From Anseranas semipalmata (lineage: Eukaryota > Chordata > Aves > Anseriformes > Anseranatidae), in contig VXAA01000962.1 of NCBI GenBank assembly GCA_013399115.1, positions 62,001 to 126,000 on the forward strand: DNA of 64,000 bases, written 5' to 3'. The notes beneath the pieces are model-generated. The model worked only from the letters and a program-made list of their open reading frames with translations. It was not told where the DNA came from and did no database searches. Numbering within the stretch: the stretch's first letter is position 1; every line of letters begins with the position of its first letter. Shown piece by piece: positions 53,029 through 64,000 of this stretch. The position numbers and the translations under genes are program-made.

Positions 53029-53064
53029 TTCTCTTTTTTTCTTTCTTTCTTTTTTTTTTTTTTA
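53029..53064. repeat. CTTT / poly(T) tract
   Basis: A polypyrimidine stretch of (CTTT)n grading into a run of about 15 T residues. It is on the plus strand, so it does not serve as an acceptor tract for the minus-strand gene. Confidence 0.85.
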
Positions 53065-55043
53065 AGAATGGGTTTTATATTTGAGAAAGTGTTTTTAAAA
53101 TGTGCCATTGTACATAAATCAAGCTTTGAAAAGTCTAGAGGTTTTGCCAAAGACATCTCTTAGGATTTGAAGAGCCCAGTAGTTAGGGCTCTTAACTTGT
53201 GAGAAAAATATTATCAAAGCATAACATAGAACACCTGGTATTGCTTGTTTCTCATTTTACATGAGTGTTTCCTTTTCTCTCTTTTTGAGAGAGCACTGAT
53301 GCCACAATCTTCTCTTTACATCATTATTTGCAAGTTGTTTTATATTGCAAAATTCAAAACCTCACCTTATAATAATAGTGTTTCTTAGACAGAGCCAGAG
53401 GGTTTTCTGAACATCTTCATAAAAACGCAACGAAAACAAATTTTACTGAATAACATAATGTGTTATAAAGTTCAAAATATTGATATAAAAAGACAAATAT
53501 ATATGAATGTGCATATATAAATATAATCTGTACTTGCTAACATCAAGAAAAACTGAGACGAACTGTATTCAAATTTGTGCAGCAGTTCTGATTTGGAAAT
53601 GGGTGAGTTAGTCGCAGGAATGGGGTAAAACTTTTCAGATGGTCTCCGTCAGTAAGGGCAGACATCCCTCTGTTGAGGTGCTCATCTGTAGATCCTCTCT
53701 CCCCACTCCTGAAGTTTATACAAAGGAAGAACAGATAGATACACCAGCCCTAAGTACTTAATATGATGTATGGAGATAGAAAAGAGGGCATTGGCCATTT
53801 GATGTAGTAAGAGGGCAAGGCACTTTCTTCCTTTTATGCCATTTTAAATTGCCTTTGTATTAAAGACAGAAAGAAGATGAGAACCCTGGGAGAAGGGAAT
53901 ACATTTTAGGTGGAGGAAGGTGAGAGAATTTAAGGTTTCCTTTCAGTTCTTTGCTCTACCTACTTCTTCCTGTTCTGCCTCCTTACCATCAAAAAAAAAG
54001 CATTTCTGTTCCAACAAAGCACCAAAGATTTTTCCTAATCAACTACTCTCATAACTGGACCATCCCTCACCCACTCCAATGCAGGTTCCTAATTGATTCT
54101 GCTCCCTAAGCACACATGATTTTCCAGCTATACTTGCCTCCCCGCACTGTCCTAATTAGTCCTGCTCTCCCACACACAAGCTGCCCCAATTAATTCAATA
54201 CTGTTCCTTTCATGTATGCAGACAGCCCCATGAAAAACACACACCCCAGGAGCTGTAACCAGAATTAATTCCTTTATCTCCCCAGCACACAAATTCATGC
54301 TTTCCATTCTCCTAGAGACTCCCCACTTCTTGCTGCATCACACATCAGAAATGTCCCCTTAGTAATGGCTTGCAAGTTTTGTGTTCTTACAAATTTTATG
54401 TTGTCTTGTTCTTCTTCTGGTCCCTGAACTCAATGCCTCTTCCCTTCTTTCTCTGCTGCTAAAGGAGCTCTAGATGAGGAGTCTTCCTCCAGCTCAAGGG
54501 GAAACCCTCTTCTATCATCCATAAAGTATTGACTGGAAAAAATCTTCCACTGGCTTCCTCTTTGAAGTGATGGAAACCTTCTGACTTCCCCTTTGGGTGA
54601 CAGAAATCAGAAGATAAAATTAGAGTATGGCTTTCCCCAAGCAGTGCCTGTGCCCTATATTTGCAGTGCTGGAGACTCTAGCAAAAGTGTATTTTGAGTA
54701 GACTGTCCCCTTATTAAAGGCAGCAGCTCTGCCTGAAATTCCTGAAGGGAAGCAAAAAATCAGACAAGCAGAGCCATGGATCTGAAAAGTCCACTGGGGG
54801 TGGAGGGTGGGTGGTGAAGAGAAGAAGGGATTAGTGGACTTCTTTTATCTAAAATTCTACTCTCCTGCCCTTTGGCAAGACAAAGAAAAACAGAAAGAGA
54901 AAGAAAGTTGTATCCAGCCCTAAAAGAATATTGCATATGGAATGACTGCACAACTTACAATAGGAGGATGCTGAGGAAGTGTCCTCAGTGCACTGCCCTT
55001 CCTTGCACCACTAACATTTTTTAAAAAAAAAAAAAAAAAAAAA

Positions 55044-55294
55044 AGCTGAAATGTTACTGAATCCCTTTGAACAGCAGTAGATGTAGCATTTTGTATTACC
55101 ATTCTGTGTCCAGGCTTCTTCTTCATTTTCTTAAGTTATATACACTGAATGCAAGCTTTCAAAAACGTANAGCTGAAATGTTACTGAATCCCTTTGAAGA
55201 GCAGTAGATATAGCATTTTGTATTACCATTCTGTGTCCAGGCTTCTTCTTCATTTTCTTGTTATATACACTGAATGCAAGCTTTCAAAAACGTA
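55044..55294. repeat. Near-identical 125 bp tandem copies around a single N
   Basis: Copy 1 (55044-55169) and copy 2 (55171-55294) both run from AGCTGAAATGTTACTGAATC to CTTTCAAAAACGTA, with one ambiguous base at 55170 between them. They differ by two substitutions (GAACAGC/GAAGAGC, GATGTAGC/GATATAGC) and a two-base AA indel. Copy 1 is preceded by about 22 A residues (55023-55044) and copy 2 by the N. The simplest reading is an unmerged contig overlap caused by the homopolymer. A real recent duplication is less likely. Confidence 0.95.
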
Positions 55295-58200
55295 CCGACT
55301 TACATGTCAGTAGAAAGAGAGATACAGTCTCCCTGGTCTTTTCACTGAGGTTATTTCTCCTCTCTAGCATGGCCAAATGCATGTCATCAGAGTCTGCCTA
55401 GACTGGAAGCCTCTCAGCTCCTCTCCAAGCTCACCAGAAACTCCTCTTCAACAAGACAGCAATACAGACAACCTTCTAGTCCCTGAGCTGTGAGCTGTCT
55501 GCCTCATTCATTTCTAGCTAAGCAATGAACATGAGGCCTTTATACAGACACACTAGGGGCACATCTTGCACAGAAAATGCATTTCTTTGCACTGTATGGG
55601 GGAGCTGTCAAGTTCAGTTCCTCAGTTTATCATCCTTCCTCATTATGCTCCAGTTGGTTCTGTAATCGAAAGGTGGATACACTGAATTCCAATGACTGCT
55701 TTTCCCTTTCTTTTAGAAGTCTCCATCTAGATTCACTTCCAGCTCTTGAATACAGCTCACAGTTACTGCAGCTGTCCCCAAATCTAGCACATTTATTTAG
55801 ATTTGAAATAGCTTAAAAAACAAGACAAATCCAAATTTCACATGAACATTTAGGCAGAAATAATTATTTGATTATTTAAAAAGAAATGTATCGTATTATC
55901 TAACTATTCCCATTTCACCTCTATTGAAGGAAACACATTCCCAACCCTGCAAACATTGCTAACTGAGATCTTTCACAGAAGGGCTCTAACATGACCACAT
56001 TCAGGCTATGAAGTTCTGAGGAACAGAAGCAAGTTCCAGGTTACCCAAGCTGACAAAGAAAACACTCTGCCATCTTAATTTTCTTATTTCTACTTGTTAA
56101 CTCAAACAAGCTGTAGCTGGCAGGGTGACAGGGAGTAAGACATGATTTGTCATGAATTTACAGGTCACTGTGCAAACCATCAGCTTGAGCATGGGTACTA
56201 TCTGCCTGTGGTAAGATGTCCCACTAAGTAAATGCGTATTTTTCCAGTGTCAGTCTCCAAACAGTTTTAAAGGTGAAACCATTTTCTGGATTTTTAAAAA
56301 GATATGGAGATACAATGCACAGGTTTTCAGGAAAAAAAATTGTTTTCCATCATACAGGCAGCCCAGCAAAATCTTGACTGCTTGGTAAATTTTGTTACTG
56401 TGTGGAAGCTCTATTCACAGGGTATATGTGAGAAAAGAATCATCAGGTGTAAGCTGAGATTTTGAATCTAGGACAAGGAGTACGTTAGACCTCCATAAAC
56501 TAGTAAAATTAATTTCAAATGGAATCCAGTCACACAGGAATACAAAGAATACGAAGTGCTGAAGAATAACTCTCAGTTTAATCAGAAAGTATCACTCAGA
56601 CCTCCAAAACCCAACTAACGTAAACAGCTTGTTCTCAGGATAAGAACACCAAGAACAGAGTCAGAACAAGAGCTCAGACCTGCGCCTCATCATGCTGCTA
56701 CTTGCTGAACAAGTGGCAGACCAATTTTGCTAATAAAGGAATAGAAAGAGAACTACAATAATCTAGTTGCAGTTTTATGGGAAGATGCATCACAGTTATC
56801 ATGTCATCACCTGATAACTAACAGCAGGTATGACCCTCCAGACATACTTAATGGGTGTCAAGCCAATTCTCTACAGATATGAACTGTGTGGTATAAAGGT
56901 GCAACACATACCTGATTCCTGTCAAGCCTATCACTTAGCTTAGTTACTCAATACATTTGGTGGGATTTGAGGTGGTGGAAGATTGATGTTGCTAAGTAAT
57001 TTCTTCCTCCTTTAGAGTCATTTTCCATACAATATCCCTATGACTATAACTAAGTTCATCTGCATTATCCAGAGAAGGGACATGGAGGATCTATGGAAGG
57101 ATCATCTGGAAAGCCATCATGCTGAGAGTCATCCTCTCTGGATATGGGATCACTTAGCAAACTTTTGACATTACTCCCAGTGGCAGTTCTACAAATGCCA
57201 AAGACAGCATCTATAGAGGTATCTGTCCTCCTTGAGCATGCTCAGATCACATCAAGTAGTTTGACCTTTTCTGTACCAGCAACAGTTCACTATCTGCAAA
57301 CTGCAGATCTGACTGCAGTCGTGCAGGATAATTGAGAAAAAATTATCTATATTTAGCAAAGATGAAATTGAAATCGGTCCTCCTTGTGGCCCCTTGATAA
57401 AAAGACAAAGCATGTTTAATACTCAGTATATGTAATTTTCTTGCTATGGACTGATGTGACATTAGAAAGGACAGACACAGGAAGAAAAATATCCTAATTT
57501 AGGCAGAACTCTGAAGTTATCTTTGGTATGAAACTTGAGATGAATCCAAAGTATAGCTTCATTCCAAAAAGTTTTGAGTAAGAGGGACTAATCATAACAG
57601 CTTCAATCTTTTCGATCCTTCTGCTTGACATACTAGCCACAAAAAAAAAGTTTTCCCAGAGAAGGGGAAAAGTTTATATAAATTAAGAACTCAAAAAAAA
57701 AAAAAAATGCCATTAATGTCCCAGGAACCAGGTTTATATTTCACTAAGGATATCTAGCAAGGGAAAACCCCTCAGGAGAATAATGAATAACTGCGTTGCA
57801 ACTGAGTGAAAAAACTGCCAAGAATCATTTTGAGTGAGGTAGCAGCCAGAATTTGCTATTCAGCACATATTCATTGAGCTACTAGAACCCCCCATATTTT
57901 AACATCCAAAATAACTCCCGCCCGCACGCACACTTTCATCATCAGTATCATACCCAGAAGAGCCTTTTCAGGCAGTCCTGACCCATCTACATATTCTACT
58001 GAATGTCTAATCTATTCAGCTATAAACATGTACTTGGTGCGTAACTTCCTGTTATCACCAAGGCTGCTGCACCCCAGGAGGAGCTTTAGTCCTGAGAGCC
58101 ATCATACAGTGGACTACAAGGACGTCAGGCTTGGACGGAACTATCTCTGTGAGGTGCTCTGTATGAACTCTGCCATGTACTGAAAAGTGCACAGGGACCT

Positions 58201-59429
58201 GCTCTGAAATGAGGAAGCTAGAAACCAGGACCACCTAAATCACCTTTAAGTACTGAAAATTGCCCTGGTAACATGTTGTGTGTCACCTGTCTCAGAAACC
58301 TGGGGCTCAGTGGAATGAGAGAAAGGCTGAGCAGGGAGAGCTGGGGGATTAGAAGTGCCTATGAAACAATCACGGAAATTGTCAGACCCTGAGGAGAGTT
58401 CTCTTGAGGCACAAAGAGACGGACACGTTGATGCAGTCAGCACTGATAAATTCATGAAATGGGTTCTTAACTTCCTGTTCATGAATTGTCTGTCTGTTTC
58501 AACTTGGATAGTCCTTTAGAGCATGCAAGGATCCCAGAAGGTAGAGTGTCAATGGCTATGTTTTATGATGCCATTCCCAGTGATCGCTGCTTCCCACCAA
58601 AAGGCAGCTGACCTTCTTATATTGCATGACCCAGGGCTTTGTCTAGTGTCTTGGGCTATCTCACAACTTAATGTGTAGTGCATCCTCCAGCCCAATTCCA
58701 TACTCCAGCTGCAACACAGTGGTTGGCCACCAAGTCTCTTTGGCAGAACAGAGACCTTGTGACATCTAAAGCTCACCCTCAAAGCACTTCTTCATATAGG
58801 TTTTGCTCAGAGGCTCAGTTTGAAAAGAGCAGTCCCACTTAAACATTTGGCAGGTTGTGCCATCGTGACTGGGAACTCAAAGCATACCAGAATGTGACAT
58901 GGACACTGACATTATGTGCCTGTTGGATAAGCACAGAGAGAAAGATACATCTACAGTCAGGAGAAACAAGCTGCCTTGATGCATCCAGCCATAGGACCAA
59001 AGGATAGAATGCAAGCTGTTGCTTTGCTCTGGGATGAAACAGCTAGTTGAAATGAGCCCTGATACCATGAAAACAACCATCAGTGATGCAATATGCCATG
59101 GCTGAGATAGTGCACAGGCTGCTGCTCAGAATATGTCATGAAAACAGACTCCAGTGCAGCCAAGTTGTTGAGAGGAACTGTGACTGTGTGGCAGGCTTTG
59201 CTCCTGCTCTGCTGCTATTCTGGTGTGTATAGGGCATGAGGGATGACATATTTCCAGAGTATGTGTATTTTACACATACACAGTGTGACTATGCATATGT
59301 ACGAACAAGAGAAGTAGAAGAGCGAAGTAAACTTTTGTGCTCCAGCAATATACCATGCCATATGTTGTCAGGTAAGACACTGATTAGCTCCTGTGCTTGA
59401 ATTTGAACATAAGCACTTTGAACATGAAA

Positions 59430-59668
59430 ATCACGGAATCACATAATCACTGAGGTTGGAATACACTTATAGAGATTGTTTAGTCTGGTGTCCCTGCTAA
59501 AAACAGGGTCAACTACAGCAGGTGACTCAAGACATCCATTGCATTTTGAATATTTCCAAGGATGGAGACTCTGGAACCTCTCTGGGCAACCTGTTCCTGT
59601 GTTTGACCACCCTCATGATAAAAAATATTTTTCTTAGGTTTAAGTGGCATTTTGTGTATTTGAATATT
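59430..59668 (-). mobile_element. Outer (older) CR1, 3' part
   Basis: Reverse complement of a CR1 3' end: AATCACGGAATCACATAATC, then GTTTAGTCTGGTGTCCCTGC, TCTCTGGGCAACCTGTTCCT and GTTTGACCACCCTCATGATA. The sequence stops near 59668 where a second CR1 3' end begins (CAGAATCACAGAATGGTTTG). It resumes at about 60490 on the far side of that insertion. Confidence 0.85.
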
Positions 59669-60490
59669 TTACAGAATCACAGAATGGTTTGGGTTGGAAG
59701 GGACCTTAAAGATCATCTAATTCCAACCCCCCTGCCATGGGCAGGGACACCTCCCACTAGACCAGGTTGCTCAAAGCCCCATCCAACTTGGCCTTAAACA
59801 CTTCCATGGATGGGGCATCCACAGCTTTTCTGGGCAACCTGCTCCAGTGCCTCACCACCCTCTGAGTAAAGAATTTCTTCCTTATATCTAATCTAAATCT
59901 ACCCTTTTTTAGTTTAAAGCCGTTACTCCTTGTCCTAGCACAACACTCCCTGATGAAGAGTCCCTCCCCAGCTTTCCTATAGGCCCCCTTTAGGTACCGG
60001 AAGGCTGCTATAAGGTCACCCTGGAGCATTGTCTTCTCCAGGCTGAACAAACCCAACTCCCTCAGCCTGTCTTCATAGGAGAGGTGCTCCAGCCCTTGGA
60101 TCATCCTTATGGCCCTCCTCTGGACTCGCTCTAATAGGTCCATGTCCTTGTTATATTGGGGGCCCCAGAGCTGAATGCAGTGCTCCAGGTGTGGTCTCAA
60201 GAGAGCTGAGGGGGAGAATCACCTCCCTCGACCTGCTGGCCATGCTTCTTTTGATGCAGCCCACGATACGGTTGGCTTTCTGGGCTGCAAGCACACATTG
60301 TCGGCTCATGTTCCACTTCTCATCAACCAACACCCCCAAGTCCTTCTCCTCAGGGCTGCTCTCAATCCATTCTCCACCCAGCCTGTATTTGTGCTTGGGA
60401 TTGCCCCAACCCAGGTGCAGGACCTTGCACTTGGCCTTGTTGAACTTCATGAGGTTTGCATGGGCCCACCTCTCAAGCCTGTCCATGTCC
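59669..60490 (-). mobile_element. Inner CR1 LINE, RT C-terminal region to 3' end
   Basis: Minus-strand CR1 with a clear 3' end (AGAATCACAGAATGGTTTGG on +) and ORF2 C-terminus. Translated pieces include [40 protein letters not shown] and [20 protein letters not shown], ending AVDAPSMEVFKAKLDGALSN. A small deletion near 60205-60212 breaks the frame between REVILPL and RPHLEHC, so it is not active. The copy is inserted in the same orientation inside an older CR1. Confidence 0.92.
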
Positions 60491-60656
60491 ATGTGCTCAT
60501 GGCCTTTTGTCCTGTTACTCATTAACACTGAGAAGATTCTGGCTGTGTCTTTTTTACACCTTCCCATTGGGTATCTATATACATGGATGAGGTTCTCCCT
60601 CACCCATCTCTTCTCTAAACACGCCCAGCTCTCTCAGCCTCTCCTCATAGGAGAGG
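60491..60656 (-). mobile_element. Outer (older) CR1, 5' part
   Basis: Plus-strand text TGTGCTCATGGCCTTTTGTC, then ACACTGAGAAGATTCTGGCT, ATGGATGAGGTTCTCCCTCA and CTCAGCCTCTCCTCATAGGA is the CR1 segment that should directly follow the sequence ending at 59668. It ends at an A-rich tract (60657-60680). The apparent 150-codon open frame across 60490 fuses this piece to the inner element and is not a gene. Confidence 0.85.
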
Positions 60657-63407
60657 AGAAAAAAAAAGAATAAAAAACAAACAACCCTGATACTGGCCTC
60701 CTCTACATGTGCTCTCTTACATGCTGCCTAGTTTTATTTCTGTTTGGTTGGCTAAGCATTCTCCTTCAGTAACAGGGCTTTGTCTTGGTGGCAAGCTGGC
60801 ATACCCAGTCCTATTGTAAGCTGCAGTGAGAGGTTATGATTCTTTAAGTTGGTCTGCAATGTAGCGGATGACTCCATAAGAGCTGCCATTTTTTTCTGCT
60901 TACTTCCAGCTGTTTCTATAAGCATTCAGACTTTTTGTTCCTAGAGTCTAATATAGTAACACTGATAGCAAAAAGAAGCAACCAATGCCATGCACATATC
61001 AGGCAAGTGTGCTCACTGTCATCAGTAGTCCATTGACAACTATGAATTTTATAATGGAGTAGACCTTGAGTTGCATTGGCTTATCTGTAAGTATTCAGTG
61101 CAGCCTTTGGACATACAGTAAACAGATTAAAAGGAGCTTTGCTACTGTAACTTCTAGACAAATTCTATTTTTTTAATCATGATTTGTACACTAAGACTTT
61201 TTTTAACCATCCCTTACTGCTGAAAACTAAACTAGCTGATGAAAATAGCTATTTCTCAGACAACATACAAATTTAAACAAGCCAATACGTCAAAAACACA
61301 AGATGGTTCATCTTCATTATCATGAGTTTCTAACTGTTTTAGTGACTACAAAAACAGCTTATTATTTGGAAGTAATAGTAAATGAAAATAGATTTTTCAG
61401 TAACTGCCTTGGATCCTCCTTGCAATTTTGCCTGATTTGAATGACAGTTCAATGCAGTATCATTTAAAAAGAACAGGAAAATGCACGATATTTTACCACT
61501 GCGCTAAATCCAACTATGACATGCAATAGTATCACCATGAAAATTTCTTCTTGCTAAATGTTCTCAGCACCAATTATAGCCTTCTTTATTTATAAGTTGG
61601 TTTACAGACCAGTAATCATTTATCATTCCTGCATGTGGGTAGCAATAATGCAGGTTTTGAGGCAAATTCTCTACTACTAATTAGCCTAGCTCAACTGTAA
61701 TTAATGAAGCAAGAACAATTTATATCAACAAAGAATTTGGTCTCAGATCTTTATCTCTTAGGTATTAATTTCACTTTAAAAGCATACTTTGCAATTAGAC
61801 AAACACCTGACAGTTTAATGTGGATACAGTCTTGGTTATTAACCTTTCTATCAAATGCTACGACAATGTGATTTAGCTTTGATTATTCAGCCATACCTTT
61901 CCTTTTCAAAACATCAGAGCAATTAGCCTACCAAGTCAAGCACTCAACAGGTACCTTTTACTGCTGTGCTTCTGCCTGCCTGTCTAATCCTTAGGCTAAT
62001 GTACTGTTTTTTATGACCACTATGTGTGATCTGTGAAGCAATTGACTTCTAACATCATTTTTTGCTATTTTGATATGTTTTGAAGAGATACCTGGTGGAA
62101 AAAGAACTTACACTGCCATAAACATCTTAAAAGAATTGTCTCTCTAAAAAAAAAAAAATATTACGGCATACAATATTTTTTGTAAAGGTTCATGGTACAA
62201 TGAACCACATCTGAAATAAACAAAAAATGTTTCTAAACCACCTGTCTACATTTTGCTATGTGTTGCCATTTGAAGTGCAATTTCTATTTAAACACTGTAG
62301 ACAGAATTACACACAATGTATTCAGCAAATATTTTAAATTATAGAATAAAAAAATCTCAACTGCAGCAAATTTCTGATTTGATATTTCATTTCTAGGACG
62401 TGTATCTGACTGCATAAGATTCATTGCACTTAGCTGTTTATCCATATACCACTTTGAATGCACTACCTGCAGGAGGTCAAATTCATTTTGACCACAGCGA
62501 TCGCTCAGCTGGTAAGAGCAGAAATATAGTGTCACTTACCGCCCTTGGGAAGAAGCTGCTGTGGTGCAGACTCTGAAGGTCGTAATGGAAACAGCTTAAA
62601 GATGCCAATGTGAAGATAGTTTTCTCCATTTTGAACTGTAACATTTCAAACTTGACTCTTGCCCGGAATTTAATAAGACACTTTGAACAACGAACTCTCT
62701 AAATGGAGCCTTAAATGTGTCACAGACCTTTTGCACAGAAGTGTGGTGTGGTGGGCTGGCCCTGGCCAGCTGCTAAGCACCACTCTGCCACTCACTCACA
62801 GCCAGATACGAGAGTGGAAATTAGTAAAGGCCACTGCAGCAAATCCACAGATGAGGAAAAGGGGACTTCTATCGCCAGTAAAATCTTTTCTGTTTCCTCT
62901 TTGTATGAGGGAGCAGAATAAACTGGTCAGTCCCAAGAATTTAGAACAGCTGCCTTATCCACTGAAAAGCACAATGTTGTATAAATTAAAATGAGAAGGT
63001 ACTGGGTAGAATTCAGCCTCTACTTTTGCTTGAACATACATTGTTTTAGGCCAGTTGCACTTCGCAAATCTTAGGAGGCCATCATTTGAATCCCTAATGA
63101 TGGAGACTCAACTGTTCACTGTCCCCTGATTGTGCCATAACCATGGTGTATAGCCTCTCACTTTAAACCACCTTGGTGTCTCAGTACTGGAAGGATGTAA
63201 ATACAACAGCATTTTGAAAAATGGCGTAAACTACAGCAAACCATAATAAAACACAGAACCGGGGACACAGGAATAAATAAGATATCCTAGGAGGAGTAAA
63301 GGGAGCTGATTCACAATCCCACCTTTGTACTTTGAAGATAGAATATGTAATCAATAAGCATGTTAGACAAGGAACAGATGGATTGATAGCATTTATTTCA
63401 CTTTCCA

Positions 63408-64000
63408 AAAGACTTTTGACAAGATCTCTAACAAAATAGGCAGGTCCTGCTTGACGAACCTGATCTCCTTCTATGACCAGGTGACGCGCTTAGTGGACGA
63501 GGGAAAGGCTGTGGATGTGGTCTACCTCGATTTCAGTAAGGCTTTTGACACCGTTTCCCACAGCATTCTCCTCAAGAAACTGGCTGCTCGTGGCTTGGAC
63601 TGGCGTACCCTTCGTTGGGTTAGAAACTGGCTGGGTGGCCGGGCCCAAAGAGTCGTGGTTAATGGAGTCAAGTCCAGTTGGAGGCCGGTCACTAGTGGCG
63701 TCCACCAGGGCTCAGTACTGGGGCCGGTCCTCTTTAATATCTTTATAGATGATCTGGACGAGGGGATCGAGTGCACCCTCAGTAAGTTTGCAGACGACAC
63801 CAAGTTAGGTGCGTGTGTCGATCTGCTCGAGGGTAGGAAGGCTCTGCAGGAGGATCTGGATAGGCTGGACCGATGGGCTGAGGCCAACTGTATGAAGTTT
63901 AACAAGGCCAAGTGCCGGGTCCTGCACCTGGGGCACAACAACCCCAGGCAGAGCTACAGGCTGGGGGATGAGTGGCTGGAAAGCTGCCTGGCAGAGAAGG
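63408..64000 (+). mobile_element. CR1 LINE reverse-transcriptase fragment, open to window end
   Basis: The frame in register with 63421 is open from 63367 to the window edge (over 200 codons). It shows ordered CR1 reverse-transcriptase blocks: [35 protein letters not shown] (first catalytic Asp region), [36 protein letters not shown] and KFADDTKLG (catalytic ADD box), then [14 protein letters not shown]. One oddity is GVHQGS where the family has GVPQGS, from a CCC-to-CAC-type change. The 5' junction is uncertain (63408-63440). The 3' half lies beyond the window. High GC and consensus-like sequence suggest a young copy. Confidence 0.93.

Larger units (their letters stand above)
52742..64000 (-). 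other. CTNND2: CTNND2 intron (5' exon outside window)
   Basis: At least 11.2 kb upstream of the NVSSAG exon. I looked for the preceding delta-catenin exon, expected to end in RNATGCLR by recall, and did not find it, so it should lie beyond 64000. The interval holds a CT/T-rich tract (53029-53064), the N-flanked duplication (55044-55294), the nested CR1 pair (59430-60656) and a CR1 reverse-transcriptase fragment from about 63408 to the window end. Confidence 0.75.

Noticed and set aside
59757..60200. 147-codon minus-strand open frame as a host gene
   Set aside because: It is the C-terminus of CR1 ORF2 ([28 protein letters not shown]).
60151..60603. 150-codon minus-strand open frame as a host gene
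   Set aside because: It is a chimera of two nested CR1 elements; the residues match CR1 ORF2 C-terminal motifs.
52742..63400. Preceding CTNND2 exon (ending RNATGCLR in mammals)
   Set aside because: Searched by eye for its reverse complement and not found; it is probably beyond the window.
63522..63941. 139-codon minus-strand open frame
   Set aside because: It is antisense to the open CR1 reverse-transcriptase frame.

Overview
This is vertebrate, almost certainly avian, nuclear DNA. The interspersed repeats are CR1 LINEs with the bird-type 3' end (octamer-like ATTCTRTG tails), and the sequence is AT-rich and intron-dominated. No bacterial-style gene organisation is present. The only protein-coding gene I can support is CTNND2 (delta-catenin, an armadillo-repeat protein of the p120-catenin family), on the minus strand. 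Five internal exons are visible in transcription order: 52741-52624, 49173-48988, 43708-43535, 33096-32946 and 3200-2990. They join without a phase conflict (2-0, 0-0, 0-0, 0-1, 1-2) and encode about 280 residues of the central and late ARM repeats. By recall this is roughly residues 720-1000 of a protein of about 1,225. The upstream exons lie beyond position 64000 and the 3' exons before position 1.

Layout from low to high coordinate: 1-2989, intron, nothing recognised; 2990-3200, exon; 3201-32945, a 29.7 kb intron with CR1 remnants near 15.4, 17.2, 23.2 and 29.1 kb, a degenerate telomere-like patch near 16.0 kb, and simple repeats; 32946-33096, exon; 33097-43534, an intron holding an exon-like open block (40354-40557) and a 16 bp perfect inverted repeat (41185-41252); 43535-43708, exon; 43709-48987, an intron with a consensus-like CR1 3' end at 48.2-48.6 kb; 48988-49173, exon with the poly-lysine insert; 49174-52623, intron; 52624-52741, exon; 52742-64000, an intron with an assembly scar (single N between two near-identical 125 bp copies), a CR1 nested inside an older CR1 (59.4-60.7 kb), and the 5' part of a CR1 reverse-transcriptase frame running off the window end.

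I found no tRNA, rRNA, CRISPR, endogenous retrovirus, operon or new multi-gene system. The observation most worth testing is the 204 bp sense-strand block at 40354-40557. It is bounded by AG and GT, fully open, a multiple of three, and sits in a phase-0 intron, so it could be an in-frame cassette exon of CTNND2. A conserved non-coding element or chance are real alternatives.
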